Of a DNA stretch of 64,000 nucleotides, positions 12,301-22,730 are shown piece by piece; the stretch's first letter is position 1; every line of letters begins with the position of its first letter. A program made the position numbers and the translations under genes. The notes under the pieces are model-generated. The model was not told where the DNA came from and did no database searches. It saw nothing but the letters and a program-made list of their open reading frames with translations. Source of the DNA: Brachypterus glaber (taxonomy: Eukaryota; Arthropoda; Insecta; Coleoptera; Kateretidae); NCBI GenBank assembly GCA_958510825.1, contig OY294048.1, forward strand, positions 14,649,589 through 14,713,588. The letters run 5' to 3'.

Positions 12301-12790
12301 CAAGAAGTATTGCCTACGATTTATCTCCGTAACTATAAAAGATAACTTTTCGAAATTTTCAGAGCTTGTATGAACCGTAAATATAACCATTTTGGCGGAA
12401 CCCTATATATTTGCTTACGTTTTTAGATTCGTCTCTAAATTCTCTTTTCATTGATATATCATATATCAAAAAGTCGATATATACTTTAAAGAATTAATTT
12501 TTCTTAAAAACAACATGGCGGTCCTCCATATTGAAATATTTCAAAACTTGATTTAGTTAAATTAAAAAATCAGGTATACTACAAGAAAAACGTACAAACA
12601 CCCTAATAGCGTTGGCCCTTTTCGGGGAAAATGGCCATGTTCCGTTGGAAGCCATGTTCCGTTGGAAGCCATGTTCCGTTGGGAATAGGGTATTTACGGT
12701 TCATATATGTAAGCTCTGTAAATTTCAAGAAGTTATCTCTTATAGTTACGGAGATAAATCGTAGGCAATACTTCTTGTTACACCCGGTAT
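12301..12790. mobile_element. Foldback element family C, copy 2
   Basis: The left arm (AGAAGTATTGCCTACGATTT, then ATCTCCGTAACTATAA, then CAGAGCTTGTATGAACCG; 12303-12385) is mirrored by 12693-12777. The outer right end is TTACACCCGGTATAG, matching the ACCGGGTGT start of the copy at 7589. The left end lacks that cap and is probably eroded. The interior corresponds word by word to 8100-8515. Three tandem copies of a 17-bp word GCCATGTTCCGTTGGAA lie at 12635-12685. Confidence 0.7.
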
Positions 12791-13558
12791 AGTATGTTTA
12801 GGAGTAAAGACGTTTTTTTTTTGGGCCTGTGCTTTTGCTGTCGTTTTCGACCCGGCCGGGGATATTACATATAAATTCGTAACTAAATTTAATTGCAACT
12901 GAAATGATTTCGGTGCAATCATCTTCATTTCAGCAATATAACTGGTCTGTTTGAACTACATCCTTTTCAGATTGTATCACACTTCAGCACTAATTTAAAA
13001 AGTTATTTTTTTTTCTTTATACAGTTTTTGGGTTATTTCATTCGCTGAATCTGAATAAATTTGAAGGTAAATTTTCTCAGGTAAATAACCTTTTTTAACA
13101 AATTTGTCATATCGAGAGTTAAGTTTAAGGCTTTTTTTAATTACCTTTTGTTGACCAGGTGGCGCAAAAATAAACAAAAAAAAATAAAAATATTTCAAGA
13201 ACGGCCCTATTCTGATTCAAAATGGTATATGGTGAGCAAAAAAGCCTTCTAAACTTACATTAAAAGAAAAATATCGGGAAAAAATAAATTGAGTTTCAGA
13301 AAAAAGTTCCCTAACTGTGATTCGAGCTAATCTAAAATGTTGTAGTTTAATTTATGTTTAATAAAACGATACAAAAGTTCATTTCAAGACAAACTATTAC
13401 TTGCGAATACAACTAAGGATTGATGATATCTTCCCGCCTGTTTTATTAGATTTGTGCCGGAGCAAAGCTACAGACTAAAAGTTTGAATAGTACGAGACGA
13501 GGTTTGCCTAGGATTACCGACGAAGAGGATTGAGCACATCCAGATGGAAAATTTACTG
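12791..13558. other. AT-rich interval
   Basis: No gene or repeat boundary found. The minus-strand frames here (12746-12928, 12995-13198) have no recognisable content. Confidence 0.4.
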
Positions 13559-13721
13559 TACACTGAAAAAACTAGTTTATACAATATCTACTATTTACCA
13601 AAAGATGCAATTTTATTTATTATAAAGCCGGTCCTACATCACTTGCCAAGTACCACGAATATTTGGTCAATTGACAAGAAATCACAAGTAAGTCGCTTGA
13701 TATTGTGCGTACATTCTAACA

Positions 13722-14024
13722 TATTATTTTTTTTATTTTTTTTTTGTTTAACCTCGTACTATTCTACCTTATTAAGCATCCCCTAAGTCCAGGACTTGTG
13801 TGGGCTAGTAGTAGAGGAAACACCGGCTTTAACTGACTTTCGAACCAGTTTATAGGGAGTGTCAGCTTCATTTATCGCCATCGCCAAATTTCAATTATTA
13901 ATTAACTGAAAAAGGCAAATCGGTGCCAGTGAGAATCGAACTCACGCTAGCTAGTTAAAAACCAGTGATTGCCCCCAAGCTTATGTCACATGCATCAGAT
14001 TTATGGGTCCATTACACCGACGTA
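13722..14024 (-). mobile_element. tRNA-derived SINE family S, copy 1
   Basis: On the minus strand the unit begins with an RNA polymerase III A-box-like word (TCGGTGTAATGG, rev. at 14011-14022) and has a B box GTGAGTTCGATTCTCAC (rev. of 13929-13945). The family body follows (CTAGTAGTAGAGG, GACTTAGGGGATGC, rev.), and it ends in GAGGTTAAACAAAAAA with an A-rich tail. Copies lie at 14136, 42180 and 47964. The spacer between the two boxes differs completely from that of the 47964 copy. It is non-coding and would depend on a LINE for mobility. Confidence 0.8.
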
Positions 14025-14135
14025 CATCAGCGCGATAAAATCAATTAATATTAACCAAGGCATTGTCAAAACAAAACACTTGTTGCCAACGGTACCAGCA
14101 GCTTTCTAAAATTATTTGAGGTCATGTAATATTTT

Positions 14136-14304
14136 TTCTTCAGTTAATTAATAATTGAAATTTGGCGAAGGCGTAAGTGAAGCTGACACTCCCTATAAAA
14201 ACTGGTTCGAAAGTCAGTATAAGCCGGTGGTTCCCTCTACTACTAGCCCACACAAGTCCTGAACTTAGGGGATGCTTAATTAAGTATAGTACGAGATTAA
14301 ACAA
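14136..14304 (+). mobile_element. SINE family S, copy 2, body only
   Basis: Plus-strand body of the same SINE, lacking the tRNA head. It starts CTTCAGTTAATTAATAATTG and ends CGAGATTAAACAAAC. It lies head-to-head with copy 1, so the two bodies form a 166-bp inverted repeat about 220 bp apart. The 110 bp between the copies matches neither head. Confidence 0.8.
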
Positions 14305-14489
14305 ACATGTAATGTAATGTAATTTTCTTTATGCAAAGATATCATATCACGCTCCAGACCTACAGTTACCAGATTTAAATCCAGACATTTTTCTATGGTT
14401 TTATCATTGTATCTTAGTTTTTCCCAGTGTATAATTCTCATCCAGAAGGAAAATTTAATATAATGCAATATTTAATGTATTATATAGAG

Positions 14490-14780
14490 AAATGCCGTGT
14501 TGAGGATGAGATCTCCCGAGAAATTAATTTCTCCGTAATCCAAGACGGGCAGTAATTAAGTGGGGTTTCTGGGGTCCCAGGCCTTTGCCCCGCTCCCCCA
14601 GACTGCCTTCTTGGAATCCCAACTATCTATCACTGAGTTTACACCAAACTCCTTCTGGAGAGAGCCACCGACAAGTAATTAGAACCGATCGCATTCTTCT
14701 GTAGGAATTTTAATGGTATTGACACCTTCGGCCCTATTGTCCTATATATTTGCAATAGGAAGTATGTGTCACGGCTGCAC
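14490..14780. other. Higher-complexity island, candidate regulatory DNA
   Basis: GC-richer DNA (TGGGGTTTCTGGGGTCCCAG, CCCCGCTCCCCCAGACTGCC) with a perfect 16-bp palindrome GAGAAATTAATTTCTC at 14518-14533. It has no open frame of note and no second copy. It sits between the TA-MITE and the 50-bp minisatellite. Confidence 0.3.
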
Positions 14781-15066
14781 GGTAAAAATAAATTACATTA
14801 AATTACATAGTCCGTAAATGGTAATATGTTGCCATAGACCGGAATGGTAAAAATTACATAGTCCGTAATGGTAATGTTTCGCATAGACCGGAACAGTAAA
14901 AATTACATAGTCCGTAATGGTAATATTTTGCATAGACCGGAACGGTAAAAATATCATAGTCCAGAATGGTAATATTTTGCATAGACCGGAACGGTAAAAA
15001 TTACATAGTCCAGAATGGTAATATTTTGCATTGACCGGAACGCTAAAAATTACATAGTCAAGAATA
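14781..15066. repeat. 50-bp minisatellite, about six units
   Basis: The unit reads GGTAAAAATTACATAGTCC, GTAATGGTAATATTTTGC, ATAGACCGGAAC. The first unit is longer and the last ones carry CAGAATGG in place of CGTAATGG. A related phrase (GCATAGTCCTGAATAGTAA) appears at 15737, beyond the next minisatellite. Confidence 0.9.
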
Positions 15067-15096
15067 GTTTGGACTTTTTAAATTAAAAAAATATAT

Positions 15097-15190
15097 ATAT
15101 TTACTACTTGGAAAATGTTTGTTCCAAATTACAAGTCTCTGTGTCAAAGCTTTTTTGAAATATCGTAGCGTAAAGTTCATTTGGTTTAAT
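15097..15190 (-). repeat. Dispersed fragment D
   Basis: TGTTCCAAATTACAAGTCTC, then CAAAGCTTTTTTGAAATATCG and GCGTAAAGTT. In reverse orientation the same words occur at 39285-39350 (ACTTTACACTACGATATTTC) and in degraded form near 17490. It is part of an unidentified dispersed repeat. Confidence 0.5.
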
Positions 15191-15530
15191 AAACCGGTCC
15201 AAACCAAACGATTTGCACCCTTAATACGAGTATAAACTGCTTACATCTTTCTTTAAAGATTATTGGTTGATAAAGATCGTAATTTATAATGAACGTAAAT
15301 TTTAGAACACAAATAAAGCATTTAAATATCGTACATAAATAATATTTACCTTTTTTACACTTTTAACACTTTATGGTGTGGCTATCTCTCTAACAGTAAC
15401 AATATTAAACGGTCCGTCTCATGATGCGACACATGGTTATTGGTTATTGTCCAAAGCGCACGCGCGTCTTAAAATAACATAGCCCGACATTGTAAAACCA
15501 TGTAAAAATATGTAAATCAATGTAAATATA

Positions 15531-15722
15531 TTTTTTTACATTATTTTACATTCTTTTACATTATTTTACATTATTTTACATTATTTTACATTATTTTACA
15601 TTATTTTACATTATTTTACATTATTTTACATTATTTTACATTATTTTACATTATTTTACATTCTTTTACATTCTTTTACATTCTTTTACATTATTTTACA
15701 TTATTTTACATTCTTTTACATT
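15531..15722. repeat. 10-bp minisatellite (TTATTTTACA)n
   Basis: About nineteen units of TTATTTTACA with a TTCTTTTACA variant clustered at the two ends. A hairpin CATAGTCCTGAATAG / CTATTCCGTACTATG follows at 15738-15775. Confidence 0.95.
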
Positions 15723-15789
15723 AATTCATGAATTATGCATAGTCCTGAATAGTAAACTTGCTATTCCGTACTATGAAAAATTCATGTAT

Positions 15790-16737
15790 TTTTACATTAT
15801 TTTACATGGAGTTTTAATTAGTCCGACTTTTGGAAAATCTCAAAAAACTGTCTTTCTTTTTGTATGACATAAAAAAAACGTGATATTTTATCCAGCTTAA
15901 TGGAAGCTATCATTGGTACAAAAAATGCTGGAAAATATTAAATATTTTCTGAAAATTAAAAAAAAAATAGTTTAGTACCGTTTTTGATCCTAACACTTGG
16001 ACTTTGTCCATATTAATTTTCTCAAGAAAGGTGTTTTTTAAAGACAAGTACATTAAAACATCTTATGAAACGTATGCTTAATAAAATTTTTCCTATTTTG
16101 AGTAATTTTCTTTGAAGTTCAGCTTGATTTTAAACAACTAACTGGGTGAGAATTTTTTTCCTTATGACACACGAGTATGTCAACGAATATTGATCATAGA
16201 TAAGATTTTGACTAGTGGAAACGCCAAAACGTTTGAATATAGTCAAATTTTCAATTAAACATTTGAACTACTGCCAAAAACTATGAAATCTGCATTACCG
16301 ACATCGAGACATTTAAACCATCGGTTGGCGGTATGTGAGTAGCCTTTTAAACTAAGTAAAAGTAGGTAACTGGGTTACTTAAGGTTTTCCTTGGTTAGCA
16401 AAAAAATAGTCCAAAAGCGAACCGTGACTTTATTACTAGTATTCTTCAGAGTAAATAAATCGAGGTTTATACTAAACAATGGATTTATTGACAAATTACA
16501 CTTGGTAATATAATTTAAGTAACTGTTTGAGGAAGATCTTAAGATGTTACATGTTTATATCGTACAAGCAGTTAATGTCTGCGTAAAACTTATAGGAATA
16601 GCTCTAATGACAACGTTAATTGGTAATAACTCGAATTTGTACTTTCAACATGGCGGTAAATCTTTCTGGGTGGTTAGAGTTACTCTGTCTAGTGGCGGTT
16701 TTGTCCTAACAATATGGATAGAAAAAAATCCAGAGCA
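15790..16737. other. Interval without gene
   Basis: No gene. The stretch 16670-16725 (CTGTCTAGTGGCGGTTTTGTC) has a diverged direct copy at 17765-17815, on the far side of the foldback, suggesting that the foldback and its flanks belong to one larger repeat. Confidence 0.4.
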
Positions 16738-17443
16738 CTATACTGCCCTCCTAAAGAGGAACTCGGCATGTACACCTGACACATACGGTTTTCGAGCTTA
16801 GTATTATTTTACTACAGAAAATAACGGTAAGTACCAATCCTAAGGAAATCTGCGGTAAGTACACCGAAGAAGTTACCTGCTGCGTTTTTTTTATGTAAAA
16901 GTTTGGCACTTTTTTTTTTCTTTTTTGATTCTAATAAACCTATGCCTATAAGGGAAAGTATTATTTTGTTGGCAGCAGTTTTTATATTATATTAATATTT
17001 AATTATATTTAAACAGATATATCTACTAGTAGATACTATAGTAGTACCTATACTATTAAACAATAGTAGAATAATATTAAACAATATATTTTTTTATTTC
17101 TTTTTTTTATTGATAAATATTTTATAATAATATTAATTTTGTCTTATAAGAAATGTATATATCTTTAGAAACAATAAATGTATCTATCTATGTATTAATT
17201 TTGTCTGACTGCCACTAAAATACCCACAAATTTGCTTTTTTTTGTATTTGCTTTGTCCTGTTTCTCTTTTCAAAACAAAATTTCACATAGAAAGAACGCG
17301 GAAAGTAACAACTTCGATGCACTTACCGCTGATTTCCTTAGGATTGGTACATACCGTTATTATCCGTAGTAAAATAATACTAAGCTCGAAAACCGTATGT
17401 GTCAGGTGTACATGCAGCGTTCCTCTTTAGGAGGGCAGTATAG
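16738..17443. mobile_element. Foldback element with about 170-bp arms
   Basis: The left arm 16738-16908 (CTATACTGCCCTCCTAAAG, then CATGTACACCTGACACATAC, GGTTTTCGAGCTTAGTATTA) is mirrored by 17272-17443. The outer 125 bp is almost identical and the inner 45 bp more diverged. The central 360 bp is AT-rich. The arm match is too good for an old element, so the insertion is fairly recent. No target duplication was identified, and no transposase. Confidence 0.8.
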
Positions 17444-18519
17444 TTGGATTTCTACAAAAAGTCCTTGTTATAGTGGGATTAAAGATGCAAGTCTAACTTT
17501 ACACTTCAATATTTCAATCACGCTTTAACATTGTCACTTGACATTTACAACTTTTACAAATTTCAAGATCCACTACTGCTAAAATTACAACTTTTATTCC
17601 CTGAACACAAAAGTAAATGACTAAAAAAAAACGAAATTACTACTGCTAAAATTGCAACTTCTATATTTTTAACCCATGACATTTAAAAGTTTTTCGAATT
17701 TCGAGATAGGTAGGGGAAAGCTTCCCCCCATCCTCCCCATAGCTATGGCCCTGGTTGAAATTACCCTATCTGGTGATCGTTTTGTCAAAAATATAGACAG
17801 AAAAAAAAAACTTTATAGCTATTAGAGCATTGTGCATTGGATAGGTTTGTTAGGGTGGATATACTAGGGTGGAACGAAATTATGTTTTTGAAATTTTTAA
17901 ATTCTAATAGTGAAGGAAAGTTGGTTCTTGCGACCAGTAATAAGCCTGAAAAGTTTCTCTTCGATCAATCAATATCTTCATCTGCCCCAAGCGGCAAATA
18001 CATTTTATAACATTTAGTCACAAAATATGGTATAGATAAATTTAACCCTATTTGGCGTGGTAGGAAAATGTTGTTTAAAATTTTGCTGTGACTAGCACGG
18101 TGCCGGGTTTAATCCGAGCATTTTCTGTGACGTAACGAAAATGGGCCCTTGGTTCTCAGAGGGCGGATGTTACAAAAATAAAAAATAAAATAGGAAAGCT
18201 AAAAAACTGATTTTAAATGCTAAATCCACTCAAACAAAGTTTTGACGAAAAATTTGACATCGGCCCCTTGAGAACCAAACCCTTAATATTTATCCCTAAT
18301 AATCCATAATACCCATTAGCTAGCACATAAAACTCCTAATAAAGCGGTTTGTTCATAAATTACGGAACGCTTAAAGGTAAGGGGCAAATAGAGTTAAGTT
18401 GACACAAGTACATAACTTAACGGAAAAAAAGCTAAATTTTATAACGTCAAACAAGAATGAACCTAAAAGAGACAAAATAACAGTTTCCAACCATAGCATA
18501 GCTATAGCATAGCAATTTT
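17444..18519. other. Interval with repeat scraps and a hairpin
   Basis: Degraded fragment D at about 17485-17600. A 140-bp inverted structure has arms GGGCCCTTGGTTCTCAGAGG (18143) and CCCCTTGAGAACCAAACCC (18264-18282). No gene. Confidence 0.4.
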
Positions 18520-18609
18520 CCTAGGCCCTCCCTCCTCCCTGTCATAAACTGTCAAATTTTCTGTGACCCCCTCCCGCCTAGACGCGTTACATAATATACG
18601 GACAGCCCC
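18520..18609. mobile_element. Right end of a PIF/Harbinger-like MITE
   Basis: The end GCGTTACATAATATACGGAC then AGCCCC, followed by TAG, matches the terminus of the complete element at 41258-41752 (TTACGTAATATATGGACAGC then CCC). The upstream CCCTCC-rich subterminal part also fits. The left end is missing. Confidence 0.55.
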
Positions 18610-18905
18610 TAGCATACAACTGTATTTTTTTTCGTTCATGCTCTCCGGTTAAACCGCTGCTAAATGGAGTGGCTCTGGGTGGTTTTAAGGAGGCGACATC
18701 GTCTATAAAGTTTTGTTTTCAAGGGGAAAAACGGGGGTCGGGGGGTGCCGCAACAACATATAAATTACGCGAGCCATTAGCGAGGCTTGGTCATGAACAA
18801 TAAGACGCAAAGCTTTCGCCGAATTACCCTTATAATGTATGTGGTAAATATTAGGGGAGATTTTGTCTTCCAATTTGCATGATATATACGGTGCTTTTCT
18901 AATAA
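18610..18905. other. Higher-complexity island, candidate regulatory DNA
   Basis: Balanced composition without homopolymers up to 18900. It contains the octamer ATTTGCAT (18873-18880, a POU-factor type site) in CCAATTTGCATGATATA, and GCGAGCCATTAGCGAGGC near 18770. A 90-codon minus-strand frame covers 18703-18975 but becomes lysine-rich low complexity and has no family signature. No second copy is present. Confidence 0.3.
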
Positions 18906-19230
18906 AAACTTCTTTTTTTTTTCGAAGAATCAAAACTTTTTTAATTTTTTTTCGTCCCCTAGTGACTTTTAGCAAAATTTGATTACCTAAAAGCCTTTTG
19001 ATGAGATATTACGAAAAATCACTATCAGAGTCAAATTAATAGATATTCGCACTGACGTCGTTACAAAATAATACATAAATACCGTCGTATTTTGCATTTT
19101 ATCCGTTTTACTATAATTATTTTTTGTTATCCATAAAATCCATAATAGAGAATTATAATACTATGGTAAGATAAATGTCATATTACAAAAAAATAATAGA
19201 TACACTATAATGTAGTTCTTGGGCATAATA

Positions 19231-20133
19231 GAGGAAAGTCGCCTAATTTCGGATACCATTTACAATGTATTCAATATTTAATACTCGGTATTACTTTTTG
19301 ATATTTTTTTTATATAACCAGATACAACTTATTATAGCGAACCATGATTTATTATAAAAGCTATTTTATTACAGTTAATTTTTTCCAAAAAACACGGTTA
19401 AAAAAAATCAGCGCATTTTTGTGCATTTGAAAAAGGGCTCCTAATTTCGGACATATCCGAAAAAATTTTTTCAAGAGTAGATCTGGATCCCATTGCTTAT
19501 GTTTCTTGTTATTCCTTCACATTTAAGACGTAATTTAAACATTAAGCGATTTTCTACGAAATACTATAGGAACTATAATTTTAGATTCCCAATTTCGAAT
19601 ATCTTAGTATCTTATGTAATTTTCGTTTTTTCAAAATTGTTTATCTTAGTTTGTTGTATCATTATAAAAAAAATAATTAATGGTTGGTTATCCTGAATAA
19701 TAATTACCTTGCGGATATCCGAAATTGGGAATCAAATGCACAAAAATGGTCTATCCGAAATTAGGCAACTTTCTGCTTTTTAGATTAGAAATTTGTAGAA
19801 TGTTTACGTTTTCAAATTGCTTAATTATGAATAGTGGATCAACTTAACTAACATCATAACTTAACCAAGACAGAATCACGAACTTTTATAACGATTATTT
19901 ATAAAATAAACAAGCATAATAATGCAACTGAGCACAAAACTGCCATTTGCAATATAAACGATTTGTGCTGCCATTTAAAGGAGAGAAGCTCTACCGTTAT
20001 CATATTACAGGACGGATTTAGTTTGACTTTTGGCTTCACATAAAAGTAGGTTTCTGTTTACCTTTGCAGACAGTATCTTAAATACACTACTATCCGAAAT
20101 TTGGAAACCATCCGAAATTAGGCGCATTTCCTC
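19231..20133. mobile_element. TA-flanked element with nested inverted repeats, 903 bp
   Basis: GAGGAAAGTCGCCTAATTTC at the left and GGCGCATTTCCTC at the right form inverted ends containing CGCCTAATTTCGGAT, with TA outside both (19229-19230, 20134-20135). A second inverted pair lies inside: TTTTTGTGCATTTGA with AATTTCGGACATATCCG (19417-19460) against the reverse of 19712-19757. The internal frame at 19493-19696 has no transposase features. Fits a non-autonomous Tc1/mariner-type element. Confidence 0.8.
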
Positions 20134-20232
20134 TAGGTATTATATCTGCCCTATTATTCATTAAATAAATACCATACTACGAAAAAAATAAATAATAGGT
20201 AGTCTATGTTGTAAACTCTGTCCAAATAGCTG

Positions 20233-21080
20233 TGTAATTGGGGTGCCGGACTTTACAGCGAAAAACCAACCGCCAAGACAATTAGTCCATTACCGCGACA
20301 AGTCATTACCGCGCATGTCCTTTACCGCGAAGACCAATACCGCGCAGTTCATTACTGCGAACGGTCTTTACCGCGTATGACTTACAGCGAAAATCGTTAT
20401 ACATTATTTTTATTTTATGTAAGGCTTTTTCCGTGGAATTGATGACAGTTTGGGTTGGTTAGTTTTGGTTTTGGTTTGGATATTTATTGATAAAGTGGAA
20501 CGTTTATTAAATGTACCCATATATCTGTGTTTGGGTTTTTATGTGTGTTTTTTTAAATTTATATCGACTGATTTGTATAAATCGCTGATTAATAATCAGT
20601 TTAGTATGAATCGTCATGTCGATTGAAATAATGGAAAGTGCTAGGGGCAAAGACCTCGCTGTATATAAACATTTCATATACAGGAAAGAAAGTGCGTAAA
20701 TTACGACATGCTTTGTTGCAAGGGGCGTTTGCATACTTCGGACGGAAATGTTTTAAAGGAAACTAGTAACGGCCACAACCCTGACCCAGCAGCTATATCA
20801 GTTGGAACTGTTTGATTGTTTTCTGCAAAATATAATTTTTTTTATTTAATCTTTTTTCTTCCACAAAAATTAAAATAATTATGCGCGGTAATGGTTTTCG
20901 CGGTAAAGTCCATGCGCGGTATTGACCCCTTCGCTGTTATTTTCTTCGCGGTAATGGCTTTCGCGGTAAAGTCTATCCGCGGTAAAGTCCATGCGCGGTA
21001 AAGTCCATGCGCGGTAACGGTGGCGCGGTAACGGTTTCGCGGTAATGGACTGCGCTGTAAAGACCTTTACCCGTGTAATT
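20233..21080. mobile_element. Foldback element made of CGCGGTAA words
   Basis: The left part (20255-20395) contains repeated TTACCGCG (ATTACCGCGACAAG, ATTACCGCGCATG, TTTACCGCGAAGACC). The right part (20880-21062) contains the reverse form many times (GCGCGGTAATGG, TTCGCGGTAAAGTCC, ATGCGCGGTAAAGTCC). The outermost ends GACTTTACAGCG and CGCTGTAAAG are also inverted. The 480 bp between them is ordinary AT-rich DNA. Word spacing is about 15-20 bp. It is non-coding; the minus-strand frames are translations of the word. Confidence 0.8.
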
Positions 21081-21449
21081 GCTACCACTAAAGCATACTA
21101 AAACTACTACTTTTACTGTAAACATTAAATAGCGTAAGTTTTCTTTAAAAATCATGTGATCAAGTAAATAAAACACTCTGTAGAATTTTTGTGTTGTGTA
21201 CTTAATTTAAATGTGTATGTATTTATAATATAATTTGATATCTAAATGATTGATGTACATAGAATTTGTAAGTTACAGAAATTTATAATTCAACTGTACT
21301 TCTTAATTATTTCCCGTACATTTGCCATAAAATATTTAGACTTAATAAATAAATATAAATACTTCCCATTTTTTGGACGTAAAAGTTATAATTTTATTAG
21401 ATGCTATTATACTATAGTATGACTTAATAACTGAAAAAGTACTTTATAC

Positions 21450-21887
21450 GTTTTAGGATTTTGTTAAGGAATTGGATCATGTGGAGCATAATTATGTATA
21501 AAATACTACAACTGCTTTCAACTTAAGTATTATCAGTTGTGAGTTAATCGATAGAAGTTTTGAAATTAAGATTAGTTTGTTATTATTTTATTGCTACAAA
21601 AAAGTGTAAGTTTTAAACCTATAGTACTCATTTAAAATTAATTTACGAAACAAGATTAACATATCTCATTTGAAAAATATTCGAGTTGCTATTATTACTT
21701 TGTGTGTTTTAAGGATTTTGTCAAGGTGTTTGATCATGTAGAGCATACAGTACTTGTTATAAAAAATTTAAGCAGGTGAATAAAAACCGTAAAACATAAA
21801 TTCTCCCCTAGTTATATAATATCTTTCAAATACTACAACTGCTTGAAACTTTAGTATAAACAGTTATTAGTTAATCGATAGAAGTTT
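21450..21887 (+). pseudogene. Duplicated fragments of a decayed LINE reverse transcriptase
   Basis: Two diverged direct copies, 21450-21560 and 21706-21887, share GATTTTGT(T/C)AAGG, ATCATGT(G/A)GAGCAT, TACTACAACTGCTT and GTTAATCGATAGAAGTTT. In the second copy the frame from 21684 reads CFKDFVKVFDHVEHTVLV, matching the LINE reverse-transcriptase segment D-x-x-K-A-F-D-x-V-x-H-x-x-L around the first catalytic aspartate. The first copy has a stop in place of the K before DFVK. The frame closes at 21777. No YADD box was found, so this is a fossil. Confidence 0.4.
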
Positions 21888-22170
21888 CTTAGAAACAACA
21901 ACTGCAAACTTTGGAAGCAAACGTGTTTCAATTATTAATCGAAATTAGGATTATATTGGTACTTGATACTACCAAATAGTTTGCAGAAATAACGTAACAG
22001 GACTGATGTAATCTAACTAATTCAGGGAAGTTGTGTCCTTTATTAAATAAATACTTAAGCTAAAGTAAGTAAAGTTAAAATTTTTCACGATTAAACTTTT
22101 ATTAAGATGTTTCTTCGAAGGAGAGATTAGAACACTACATGAAAATCGATATTGAAAAAATCATTTAATA

Positions 22171-22297
22171 GAAAAAAAAAGATATGGTTGGAACAACCAG
22201 ATCAATACGAAAGAATCATTTTTATCATCAAATCATATAATTGAAAAAAAAAGATATGGTTGGAACAACCAGATCAATACGAAAGAATCATTTTTAT
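22171..22297. repeat. Tandem duplication, 72-bp period
   Basis: Two copies of an A-run followed by GATATGGTTGGAACAACCAG and ATCAATACGAAAGAATC. GGTTGGAACAACC inside is itself a small palindrome. Related words (GGTTGCTGCAATCAGA, ACTCCAACCAG) occur around 52920-53105. Confidence 0.85.
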
Positions 22298-22468
22298 GGT
22301 TGATTTGGACTTGCAGCAACCAGGTTTAAAGTAATGGAAAATACATTGGTTTACTAAGTTTACTTGACCATGTCTAATTCATGAATTTGTAAATGTATGT
22401 AAATAAATTTAATTTATTGCAAAATAATGTAAAATACCGGTAATTTTTTTTTCAAGCGCTGTAAATTA

Positions 22469-22730
22469 ATTTTTCCCACGACCTAGTTAGTACTCAGTGC
22501 CTATTTCCCACCCGTTGCCTTTGACAACGGTTGGTAAGTGACGATAAGCTGATTTTACATACCTGCTGTCAGAAAATTAGTAAACGTCAATCACATAACC
22601 TCAAATTGACAAATTTTAAGATAATTTTTGTGTTTTTTTTTTGTTTAGGTGTTAGGTCGTAGGAAAAATAGTATAAGCACCTCGACGCAAACCAAAACTA
22701 GGTTCGCGTACTCGGTGCGTATTATACTAT
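22469..22730 (+). repeat. Dispersed repeat family B, copy 1, hairpin-terminated
   Basis: Shares order and words with 39424-39697: ACGACCTAG, CCACCCGTTGCC, AAGTGAC, TTAGGTGTTAGGTCGTAGG, AAAAATAGTATA, GCACCTC, ACTAGGTTCGCGTACTCGG, then TATACTAT. The start TTTTTCCCACGACCTAG is mirrored by TAGGTCGTAGGAAAAA inside. The last 63 bp (22668-22730) fold back (ATAGTATAAGCACC / GGTGCGTATTATACTAT). Like family A it ends in a hairpin and a TATACTAT-like tail. Confidence 0.65.

Larger units (their letters stand above)
13561..14429. mobile_element. TA-flanked MITE interrupted by SINEs
   Basis: CACTGAAAAAACTA at 13561 is mirrored by TAGTTTTTCCCAGTG ending at 14429, with TA immediately outside both (13559-13560, 14430-14431). 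The subterminal stretches also correspond (TATACAATATCTACTATTTAC against the reverse of ATGGTTTTATCATTGTATC). Everything between about 13720 and 14305 is SINE-derived, so the original MITE was only about 280 bp and was later used as a landing site. Confidence 0.65.

Noticed and set aside
13929..14024. A functional tRNA gene
   Set aside because: A and B boxes are present but no acceptor-stem pairing or normal anticodon arm is seen, and the body continues into a repeated SINE.
20879..21176. Arg/Tyr-rich minus-strand frames
   Set aside because: They translate the CGCGGTAA word array of the foldback element.
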